A stretch of 18,842 nucleotides of DNA from Pseudomonadota bacterium (GTDB lineage Bacteria > Pseudomonadota > Gammaproteobacteria > Burkholderiales > Burkholderiaceae): positions 1-18,842 of the forward strand of contig JAJXUC010000071.1 in assembly GCA_021783435.1 (NCBI GenBank), in the 5' to 3' direction. The translations under genes and the position numbers were made by a program. Below the pieces are notes generated by a model, which was not told where the DNA came from, searched no databases, and saw only the letters and a list, made by a program, of their open reading frames with translations. Within the stretch, counting starts at the first letter, position 1, and every line of letters begins with the position of its first letter. Below, one piece after another: positions 8,747 to 14,955 of this stretch.

Positions 8747-8880
8747 GGTGAGCCTTGGTTCGGATGGTTCAGTATGCCATGCGGCGCCCGGGTTGGAGGT
8801 GTCGGTGCCCGGTGTTCGCCTGGCCGACTGGCTGTTGCGACGTCAGCGGTGCGGTTCATGCAAATGTCATCGAACGCGCT

Positions 8881-8886
8881 TATTAT
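8881..8886 (+). promoter_or_regulatory. Candidate -10 box of the ars unit
   Basis: TATTAT matches five of six bases of the -10 consensus and directly adjoins the candidate ArsR operator. Transcription would start inside the operator, about 18 bases before the arsR start. The best -35 resemblance, TTCATG at 8855-8860, is 20 bases away, so the box is weak upstream. Confidence 0.4.
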
Positions 8887-8902
8887 TCCAACATTACTTG
8901 GA
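8887..8902 (+). promoter_or_regulatory. Candidate ArsR operator
   Basis: A perfect inverted repeat, TCCAA-cattac-TTGGA, lies between the -10 box and the arsR ATG at 8911. Its size and placement suit a dimeric ArsR repressor that blocks its own promoter until arsenite binds. No footprint is known for this protein; the assignment is by position and symmetry. Confidence 0.5.
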
Positions 8903-8910
8903 TCATCGTA

Positions 8911-9270
8911 ATGAACAGCAACGACGCCGTCACGGCACTTGCCGCATTGGCCCAGGAGGCCAGGCTGGCCCTGTTCCGCCTGTTGGTGCAGGCCGGCGAG
9001 CAGGGCATGACCGTGGGGGCGCTGGCATCCAGCGCCGGCCTGGCGATGAACAAGACCTCCTTCCACCTGCGCACCCTGGCGCATGCCGACCTGGTGCAGG
9101 TGCTGCCCGAAGGCCGGTTCGTGCGCTATGTGGCGCGGTTCGACCGCATGCACGCCCTGCGCGACTACCTGGGCGAGAACTGCTGCGGCAGCAATCCCCA
9201 GGCCTGTGCCCCCGGGGTGGCGCAGCGCGGCGCGCCGCAGATATCGGCTCCCACGAGCCGCCGAGGCTGA
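8911..9270 (+). CDS. arsR: Arsenical-resistance repressor, ArsR/SmtB family
   Basis: A 119-residue winged-helix repressor of the ars unit. The DNA-binding core spans about residues 5-85: ALAQEARLALFRLL, then TVGALASSAGLAMNKTSFHL as the helix-turn-helix, then the wing VQVLPEGRFVRYVA. The recognition helix lacks the CxC metal site of the E. coli type. Instead the C-terminal end has Cys91, Cys92 and Cys99 (ENCCGSNPQAC), resembling the arsenite site of the Acidithiobacillus ferrooxidans type. Arsenite binding would release the operator at 8887-8902. A weak GGA lies eight bases before the ATG. arsC follows after 45 bases. The last 20 residues are low complexity. Confidence 0.92.
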   Translation: MNSNDAVTALAALAQEARLALFRLLVQAGEQGMTVGALASSAGLAMNKTSFHLRTLAHADLVQVLPEGRFVRYVARFDRMHALRDYLGENCCGSNPQACAPGVAQRGAPQISAPTSRRG

Positions 9271-9315
9271 GCCTAAGGTTCGCGCGGCACAAGGCCTGGC
9301 TCCCCATCAACCCTG

Positions 9316-9885
9316 ATGAGTCCCACGATGAACAAGCTATTTCTCCGCAACGTCTTGTTTCTGTGTACCGGCAATTCGGCCCGCAGCGTGCTGGCCGAGG
9401 CTACGCTCAATGCCTTATCGGGCGGTCGCTACGCCGCCTATTCGGCCGGCAGCCATCCCGCCGGTCGTGTCAATCCCTATGCGCTGGAGCTGATCGACGG
9501 CAACGGTTGGCCGACCGAAGGCTTGCGCAGCAAGAGCTGGGACGAATTCGCCGCGCCGGGGGCGCCCGAGATGCATTTCATTTTCACGGTCTGCGATGCC
9601 GCCGCCGGTGAGGCCTGTCCGGTGTGGCTCGGCCATCCGACCACGGCGCACTGGGGCGTGCCCGATCCAGCCGCGGTCGACGGCAGCGACGCGCAGAAGC
9701 GCCGCGCCTTCCGTGACGCCTACGCCGCGCTACGGCGCCGCATCGAGCTGTTTCTCGCGCTGCCGCTCGACAGGCTCGACGCCGCGCGCACCCGGCAGGA
9801 ACTCGCCGCCATCCCGCAACGCGCCGACGCCTCGCTCCATGGTCCGGGCGCCAGCCAACCCGCAAGCCATGCCCCGGGAGCCTGA
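9316..9885 (+). CDS. arsC: Arsenate reductase, low-molecular-weight phosphatase type
   Basis: Reduces arsenate to arsenite in the cytosol so that it can be exported by the adjoining ACR3 permease. The 189-residue protein has the phosphatase-like P-loop Cys17-x5-Arg23 (FLCTGNSARS), the general-acid loop VPDP (Asp117) and two further cysteines, Cys93 and Cys101 (FTVCDAAAGEACPVW), suited to a relay in which an external thioredoxin- or glutaredoxin-type protein restores the enzyme. The fold ends near residue 165; about 20 residues of Ala/Pro/Ser/His-rich tail follow, longer than usual. Two ATGs are possible, 9316 and 9328, neither with a clear ribosome-binding site; 9328 (MNKLFLRN) fits the family start better. 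The acr3 start lies one base after its stop. Confidence 0.92.
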   Translation: MSPTMNKLFLRNVLFLCTGNSARSVLAEATLNALSGGRYAAYSAGSHPAGRVNPYALELIDGNGWPTEGLRSKSWDEFAAPGAPEMHFIFTVCDAAAGEACPVWLGHPTTAHWGVPDPAAVDGSDAQKRRAFRDAYAALRRRIELFLALPLDRLDAARTRQELAAIPQRADASLHGPGASQPASHAPGA

Positions 9886-9886
9886 G

Positions 9887-10969
9887 ATGAGCGCACAGTG
9901 TGAAGTCACGGCCGCACGCGCTGCGGGGGGGCCGATGTCGGTGTTCGAGCGCTATCTCACGTTGTGGGTGGCGCTGTCCATCCTGGCGGGCGTCGGGCTG
10001 GGGCGCCTTGCGCCCGGAACCTTCGCCAGCCTGGCGGCGCTGGAGGTGGCACAGGTGAATCTGCCGGTGGCGCTGCTCATCTGGGTGATGATCGTCCCCA
10101 TGCTGGCCAAGGTGGACTTCTCGGCCCTGCATCAGGTGCGCCAACATGTGCGCGGCATCGGCGTCACGCTGGTGGTGAACTGGCTGGTCAAGCCGTTTTC
10201 CATGGCCTTTTTCGCCTGGCTGTTCATCCGCGTACTGTTCGCGCCACTGCTGCCGGCCGACCAGCTCGACAGCTATGTCGCCGGGCTCATCTTGCTGGCC
10301 GCCGCGCCCTGTACAGCCATGGTGTTCGTGTGGAGCCGGCTCACCGGGGGCGACGCGCTGTTCACGTTGTCGCAAGTGGCGTTGAACGACACCATCATGG
10401 TGTTCGCCTTCGCGCCCATCGTCGGCCTGCTGCTGGGCTTGTCGGCCATTACCGTGCCCTGGGCCACCCTGGTCATTTCCGTGGTGATCTACCTGCTCGT
10501 GCCGGTGGCCATCGGCCAGGTCGTGCGCCGCGTGCTGCTGGCGCGCGGCGCGGGCGTGTTCGAAGCCGCGATGCACGCGCTCGGCCGGGCGTCGATGGCC
10601 GCGCTGCTGGCCACCCTGGTTTTGCTGTTCGCGTTCCAGGGCCCGCAGATCCTGGCCCAGCCGCTGGTCATCGTGCTGCTGGCCGTGCCCATCCTGGTGC
10701 AGGTGCTGTTCAATTCCGGCCTGGCCTACCTGGCCAACCGCGCGCTCGGCGAGTCGCACGCGGTGGCGTGTCCCTCGGCACTCATCGGTGCGTCGAACTT
10801 CTTCGAGCTGGCGGTGGCGGCGGCTATCAGCCTGTTCGGCCTGCAATCGGGCGCGGCCTTGGCCACGGTGGTCGGCGTGCTGATCGAGGTGCCGATCATG
10901 CTCCTCGTGGTGCGCGTGGTCGGTGCCTCGCAGGCGTGGTACGAGGCCGGGGCCAGACGATCGGCCTGA
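9887..10969 (+). CDS. acr3: Arsenite efflux permease, ACR3 family
   Basis: Exports arsenite across the inner membrane. The 360-residue, ten-helix protein belongs to ACR3, not the unrelated ArsB family. Characteristic segments are LPVALLIWVMIVPMLAKVDF (59-78), NWLVKPFSMAFFAWLF (98-113) and AAAPCTAMVFVWSRLTGGDA (138-157). Cys142 and Glu334 (GVLIEVPIM) sit where characterised Acr3 proteins have residues essential for arsenite transport. A GGGAG ribosome-binding sequence (9876-9880) lies six bases before the ATG at 9887, inside the end of arsC, so translation is probably coupled to it. The second in-frame methionine, at residue 17, is an alternative start. It is the last gene of the arsR-arsC-acr3 unit. 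Confidence 0.95.
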   Translation: MSAQCEVTAARAAGGPMSVFERYLTLWVALSILAGVGLGRLAPGTFASLAALEVAQVNLPVALLIWVMIVPMLAKVDFSALHQVRQHVRGIGVTLVVNWLVKPFSMAFFAWLFIRVLFAPLLPADQLDSYVAGLILLAAAPCTAMVFVWSRLTGGDALFTLSQVALNDTIMVFAFAPIVGLLLGLSAITVPWATLVISVVIYLLVPVAIGQVVRRVLLARGAGVFEAAMHALGRASMAALLATLVLLFAFQGPQILAQPLVIVLLAVPILVQVLFNSGLAYLANRALGESHAVACPSALIGASNFFELAVAAAISLFGLQSGAALATVVGVLIEVPIMLLVVRVVGASQAWYEAGARRSA

Positions 10970-11018
10970 ACCCGGGGCGGTCTACCATAGCGGTGTACAG
11001 ACATCGAGAGGACAGCCC

Positions 11019-11282
11019 GTGGATCACCAATCCGTCAAACAAAGCCTGGACCGGCTGCGCGCCGCGCTGGAGTCGGGCGCGCCGCTGGATGCGCAGCTCA
11101 AGTCCGACTTGGCGGCACTGGACGCCGACATTCATCGTCTGATCGACGGCCAGCCGCCGCAGGCCGCGACCGGCCTCGTCGAGCGGGTGCGCGAACTGTC
11201 GCTGCGCTTCGCCGAGCGGCATCCCACCATCGCCCTGGTCCTGCGCGAACTCGGCACCCTGCTCGAGGGCATCGGCGCCTGA
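11019..11282 (+). CDS. DUF4404 family small protein
   Basis: An 87-residue, charged, helical, cytoplasmic protein beginning VDHQSVKQSLDRLRAALESG. Its length, paired helices and end (HPTIALVLRELGTLLEGIGA) fit DUF4404, a family of proteobacterial proteins of unknown function. I chose the GTG at 11019 because GAGAGGA (11006-11012) lies six bases upstream and the protein begins with its conserved helix; a longer ATG start at 10923 would lie inside acr3. It follows acr3 by 49 bases and may be partly co-transcribed with it, but nothing connects it to arsenic. A strong hairpin follows. Family assignment is from memory of the pattern and moderately sure. Confidence 0.72.
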   Translation: MDHQSVKQSLDRLRAALESGAPLDAQLKSDLAALDADIHRLIDGQPPQAATGLVERVRELSLRFAERHPTIALVLRELGTLLEGIGA

Positions 11283-11296
11283 GCGCTTCACGCTGC

Positions 11297-11324
11297 GGCC
11301 GCGCCGCCCCGCGTCGGCGCGGCC
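11297..11324 (+). terminator. GC-rich perfect hairpin, possible terminator
   Basis: GGCCGCGCCG (11297-11306) and CGGCGCGGCC (11315-11324) form a perfect ten-base-pair stem with an eight-base loop. Downstream comes TGCGCGTTGTTCT, a poor T tract. It begins 15 bases after the DUF4404 stop and ends 16 bases before the MBL-hydrolase ATG, so it may end the upstream transcript or act in the leader of the next gene. Confidence 0.5.
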
Positions 11325-11340
11325 TGCGCGTTGTTCTCCC

Positions 11341-12441
11341 ATGATCGAGGCCGCACACGAGCCGGCATACTTCGCCGGCGAGAATCCCCCCGCGCCCGGG
11401 CGGCTGCACGAAGTGGCCGCCGGCGTGTACTGGCTGCGCATGCCCATGCCGCTGGCGCTGGACCACATCAACCTCTGGCTGCTGGAAGACGGCCGGGGCT
11501 GGACCGTGGTGGATTGCGGACTGCACACCGACGCCACGCGCCAAGCCTGGGAACAGATCTTCGCCGAAGGGCTGCGGGGCCGGCCCATCACCCGCGTCGT
11601 CTGCACCCACATGCACCCGGACCATATCGGCCTGGCCGATTGGCTGTGTCACCGCTGGGACGCACCCCTGTGCATGACCCAGGGCGAATACCTCAGCGCC
11701 CGGCTGCTGTCCGCCGGGCTGCCGCCTACCGATACCGCGTCCATGCTCGCGCACTTCCGCCTGCACGGTGCCGACCCCACCCACCTGCAGGAGCTGGCCG
11801 GCCGCGGCAATTTCTACGCCCGCATGGTGCCCTCGGTGCCGCACGCCTACCAGCGGCTGGTGCATGGCCAGCTCCTGCGCGTCGGACGCGACAACTGGCA
11901 GATCATCGAAGGCGGCGGCCACTCGCCCGAGCATGCCGCGCTGTGGTGCGAGACGCGCGGCCTGCTCATCGCGGGCGACTTGCTGCTGCCGCGCATATCC
12001 ACCAATGTGTCGGTCTTTCCCATCGAACCGGAGGCCGACGCGCTGGGCCGTTACCTGCGCGCCCTCGCGCGCTTCACCGCGCTGCCCGCTGGCATGCGCG
12101 TGCTGCCCTCGCACGGCTTGCCGTTCACCGGCGGACATGCCCGTGTGCGGCGCTTGCGCATCCACCACGCCCAGCGCCTCGCCCGCGTGCTGCAGGCCTG
12201 CGAAGGGCAGGCTTGCACGGCGGCCGACCTCATCCCTATGCTGTTCCGGCGCGAACTCGATGCGCACCAACTCGGCTTCGCCCTCGGCGAGGCCATCGCG
12301 CATGCCCACCGTCTGTGGCACATCGGCGCCCTGCGCCGCGAGTTCGACGCCCAGGGCAGGGCACGCTTTCGGGTCGCCGAGCGGCCGCCGGGAGAGGTGG
12401 TGGATTTCGAGCAGATCGCCGCGGGCGCGGCGGGGCTGTGA
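11341..12441 (+). CDS. MBL-fold metallo-hydrolase
   Basis: A 366-residue cytosolic hydrolase of the metallo-beta-lactamase fold. The zinc motif His90-x-His92-x-Asp94-His95 (CTHMHPDHIGLADWL) is complete, with further ligands His194 (GGGHSPEH), Asp213 (LIAGDLLLPRIS) and His258 (LPSHGLPF), a glyoxalase II-like set for two metals. The C-terminal stretch from about 265 (RVRRLRIHHAQRLARVL onward) looks like the winged-helix domain found in LACTB2-type members, which include nucleases and thioester hydrolases. The substrate is unknown. No ribosome-binding site precedes the ATG, which lies 16 bases after a strong hairpin. A terminator candidate follows at 12478. It faces the DUF455 gene. Confidence 0.88.
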   Translation: MIEAAHEPAYFAGENPPAPGRLHEVAAGVYWLRMPMPLALDHINLWLLEDGRGWTVVDCGLHTDATRQAWEQIFAEGLRGRPITRVVCTHMHPDHIGLADWLCHRWDAPLCMTQGEYLSARLLSAGLPPTDTASMLAHFRLHGADPTHLQELAGRGNFYARMVPSVPHAYQRLVHGQLLRVGRDNWQIIEGGGHSPEHAALWCETRGLLIAGDLLLPRISTNVSVFPIEPEADALGRYLRALARFTALPAGMRVLPSHGLPFTGGHARVRRLRIHHAQRLARVLQACEGQACTAADLIPMLFRRELDAHQLGFALGEAIAHAHRLWHIGALRREFDAQGRARFRVAERPPGEVVDFEQIAAGAAGL

Positions 12442-12477
12442 GTCGGGGCGCGCGGCGGCCCTGCGCTTCGGTCAGGT

Positions 12478-12499
12478 CCAGCGGCATCCGGTGGTTTTT
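12478..12499 (+). terminator. Candidate intrinsic terminator after the MBL gene
   Basis: CCAGCGG and CCGGTGG form a stem with one G-G mismatch and a three-base loop, followed at once by TTTTT. It lies 36 bases after the MBL-hydrolase stop in the 69-base gap between converging genes. The stem is short, so the call is moderate. Confidence 0.5.
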
Positions 12500-12510
12500 G
12501 CCTCACACCC

Positions 12511-13377
12511 TTACGTCTTTCCTTCCAACCACGCCATTTCCTCCGCCGTAAAGCCTGCCTGCAACCGCGCCTCGCGGTTGAACGGCGGCTTGAGTCGCGG
12601 CGCGGCGTATTGGCAGGCGATGGCGTCATAGGCGGTGTGCGGGTCGCGGGATGCCTGGGCGCAGGCCCAGTGGTACCAGCGGTTGCCGATGGCGACGTGG
12701 CCAATTTCGTCGGCCAGGATGCGGTCCAGGATCTCGGCGCCGCGCGCGTCGCCCGCCGCGGCAAGCTTGGCGCGGATGCCGGGGTTGGCGTCCAGGCCGC
12801 GCGCCTCCAGGGTGCGGGGGACAAGGGCCATGCGGGCGAGCAGGTCGCCGGCGGTTTTCTCGGCCATTTCCCACAGGCCGTTGTGGGCGGGGAAGTCGCC
12901 GTAGTCGGCGCCCAGACCTTGCAGGTGTTCGCGCAGCAAGGTGAAGTGTTTGGCCTCCTCGGCCGCCACGCGCAGCCAGTCGCGGTAGTAGTCGGCGGGC
13001 AGGCCGGGGAAGCGCCAGGCGGCGTCGAGCGCGAGGTTGATGGCGTTGAACTCGATGTGGGCGATGGCGTGCAGCAGCGCGGCGCGGCCTTCACGGCTGC
13101 GCGGGTCGCGCCAGGCCATGCGGTTGGGCGGCAGCAGTTCGGGGCTGGCAGGGCGGCCCGGCAGGAGGGCGCCGGCTGCGTGCACCTGCAAGCTGGCTGC
13201 GGGGTCGATGAGCAGGTTGCCCGTGCGCAAGGCAAGGTGCAGGGCCAGCGTGCGCTGCACCTTGGCGGCCGGGTCGGTCTGCGCCAGCGCAACCAGGGCC
13301 AGGCGGCGGGCGCAGGCGGAAGCCGGGAGGTCCACCGTGGCGGCGACGGTCTCCCTCACAGCGCGTGGTGGGTTCAT
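12511..13377 (-). CDS. DUF455 ferritin-like protein
   Basis: A 288-residue, mostly helical protein of the DUF455 family, whose fold is related to ferritin and carboxylate-bridged di-iron proteins. Likely metal ligands are His107 and Glu109 (AIAHIEFNAI), Glu141-xx-His144 (AAEEAKHF) and Glu224-xx-His227 (LADEIGHVAIGNRWYHW). Its biochemical role is unknown. The start MNPPRAVRETVAATV at 13377 lies 23 bases after the SPFH gene's stop, so it is probably the last gene of an NfeD-SPFH-DUF455 unit. The frame stays open far upstream to 14325, but that part is the SPFH gene read in another frame. No clear ribosome-binding site is seen. The family assignment is fairly firm. Confidence 0.85.
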   Translation of the reverse strand: MNPPRAVRETVAATVDLPASACARRLALVALAQTDPAAKVQRTLALHLALRTGNLLIDPAASLQVHAAGALLPGRPASPELLPPNRMAWRDPRSREGRAALLHAIAHIEFNAINLALDAAWRFPGLPADYYRDWLRVAAEEAKHFTLLREHLQGLGADYGDFPAHNGLWEMAEKTAGDLLARMALVPRTLEARGLDANPGIRAKLAAAGDARGAEILDRILADEIGHVAIGNRWYHWACAQASRDPHTAYDAIACQYAAPRLKPPFNREARLQAGFTAEEMAWLEGKT

Positions 13378-13400
13378 ACAGGCTGTGTCGGTCCGCTGAC

Positions 13401-14306
13401 TCACTGCGATTTTTTCAACACGGCCATGGCCGATGCGATGAGTCCGGCAGCCTGGCTCATGTCGCCCGGTACGACCAGGGTGGTGCTGGTCTTGGCGAGG
13501 TTGGCGTAGGCGTCGAGCGCCTGCTGGGCCACCTTGAGCTGCACCGCTTCCGTGCCGCCCGGTTTGCCGATGGCGGCGGCCACCACTTCGAGCGCGTGCG
13601 CGGTGGCGTTGGCCACGGCCTCGATGGCCGCGGCTTCGCCCTGCGCGGTGTTGATGGCGGCCTGACGCTCGCCCTCGGAACGGGCGATGAAGGCCTGGCG
13701 CTCGCCTTCTGCCAGATTGATCTGCTGCTGGCGCGCACCTTCGGACGTGGCGATGACGGCGCGCTTCTCGCGCTCGGCCGTGATCTGGCGCTGCATGGCG
13801 TGCAGGATCTCGGCCGGCGGGGTGAGGTCCTTGATCTCGTAGCGCAGCACCTTGACGCCCCAGGTCATGGCCGCTTCGTCGAGTGCGGAGACCACGCTGT
13901 GGTTGATGAAATCGCGCTCCTCGAAGGTCTTGTCGAGTTCGAGCCTGCCGATCACCGAGCGCAGCGTGGTTTGCGCGAGCTGGGAGATGGCCAGCACGTA
14001 GTTGGACGAACCGTAGCTGGCGCGCATGGGATCGGTGACCTGGAAGTACAGAATGCCGTCGACCGTGAGCTGGGTGTTGTCGCGCGTGATGCAGACCTGG
14101 CTGGCGATGTCCAGCGGCACCTCCTTTTGCATGTGCTTGTAGGCCACGCGATCGACGAAGGGCACGATGAAGCTCAGGCCGGGCGCCAGGGTTCGGTCGT
14201 ACTTGCCCAGGCGCTCCACCACCCAGGCATGCTGCTGCGGGACCACCTTCACGCCGCGCGACGCAATGATGATGGCGATGATGGCCAGAATGAGAGCGAG
14301 TTCCAT
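13401..14306 (-). CDS. SPFH-domain membrane protein (paraslipin/QmcA type)
   Basis: A 301-residue stomatin/prohibitin-family protein, anchored by one N-terminal membrane helix (LALILAIIAIIIA, residues 3-15) and thought to form large membrane-microdomain assemblies. The SPFH domain covers about 18-200, with VVPQQHAWVVERLGKYDRTL, PGLSFIVPFVDRVAYK and EERDFINHSVVSALDEAA. The following region, about 185-260, is an alternating Ala/Glu/Arg coiled coil with repeated AEGERQAFIARSEGERQAA units, and the end has LVVPGDMSQAAGLIASA as in paraslipins. A GGAG sequence eight bases before the ATG at 14306 selects this start over an in-frame ATG 42 bases upstream. NfeD lies 69 bases upstream and DUF455 23 bases downstream. 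Confidence 0.93.
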   Translation of the reverse strand: MELALILAIIAIIIASRGVKVVPQQHAWVVERLGKYDRTLAPGLSFIVPFVDRVAYKHMQKEVPLDIASQVCITRDNTQLTVDGILYFQVTDPMRASYGSSNYVLAISQLAQTTLRSVIGRLELDKTFEERDFINHSVVSALDEAAMTWGVKVLRYEIKDLTPPAEILHAMQRQITAEREKRAVIATSEGARQQQINLAEGERQAFIARSEGERQAAINTAQGEAAAIEAVANATAHALEVVAAAIGKPGGTEAVQLKVAQQALDAYANLAKTSTTLVVPGDMSQAAGLIASAMAVLKKSQ

Positions 14307-14375
14307 GGATGATCTCCGAATGCACAAATCAAGAGAAGGCGCCGCCACGACACGTGCCGGGCGCGTACCGGGGGC

Positions 14376-14852
14376 TTAAGCGGCAGGCGAGTTCGATTGT
14401 GCCTGCGCGGTGTTGCCATGCGTGCCAGGCACGGGTTCAAGGACGAGGGTGTTTCCGTCCATGGCCTTGATGCGGTGCTGACCTGGCTGCGCCTCGCCTT
14501 TGCCGGCGAAACGGGCTTTCCAGTCGCTGCCACGGTAGCGCACGCGCGCCTCGCCGTTGGCGTCCCAGGCGGCCACCTGCACGGTCGAGCCGATGTCCAG
14601 GTTGATGTCGCGGTTGGTGCCCGGCGCGGGCCTGACGCGTTTCTTGCGCAGGGTGTACAAGACATACACCGGGCCGGCGCCGAACACTGCCGCGACGACC
14701 CATTGGAAAGGGGTGTCCAGCCCCAGGTGGGCCGCCAGCGCGCCGGCCGCGGCACCCACGGCGAGCATCAGCAGGTAGAAGCTGCCGCTGGTGAGTTCTA
14801 GCGCCACAAGGACCGCCGCCGCAATCCACCATTGAATCGGGGTGCTCATCAT
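14376..14852 (-). CDS. NfeD family membrane protein
   Basis: A short-form NfeD protein of about 158 residues, the usual partner of SPFH proteins. The N-terminal half has three membrane helices (about 8-24, 26-45 and 49-66), with the typical ALELTSGSFYLLMLAVGAAAG. The C-terminal half, from about 80, is the NfeD OB-fold domain (IGSTVQVAAWDANGEARVRY, then WKARF and LVLEPV). I chose the ATG at 14852 (MMSTPIQWW) because GGAG lies nine bases upstream; the ATG at 14867 would add METTI. The frame remains open to 15254, but that part is antisense to the decarboxylase. It heads the NfeD-SPFH-DUF455 unit and is divergent from the decarboxylase. Confidence 0.92.
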   Translation of the reverse strand: MMSTPIQWWIAAAVLVALELTSGSFYLLMLAVGAAAGALAAHLGLDTPFQWVVAAVFGAGPVYVLYTLRKKRVRPAPGTNRDINLDIGSTVQVAAWDANGEARVRYRGSDWKARFAGKGEAQPGQHRIKAMDGNTLVLEPVPGTHGNTAQAQSNSPAA

Positions 14853-14955
14853 GATCGTCGTCTCCATCGGTTTCTCGCTGTGTTCCCGGGATTTTTCTAC
14901 ACTTCGCCCTTCTCCTTCTATCACGCCATAGGCCGGAACGCCACCGGAGCCCATC

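Noticed and set aside
13378..14325. Upstream extension of the DUF455 reading frame
   Set aside because: The extension is the SPFH gene read out of frame. DUF455 similarity begins after 13377, next to the SPFH stop.
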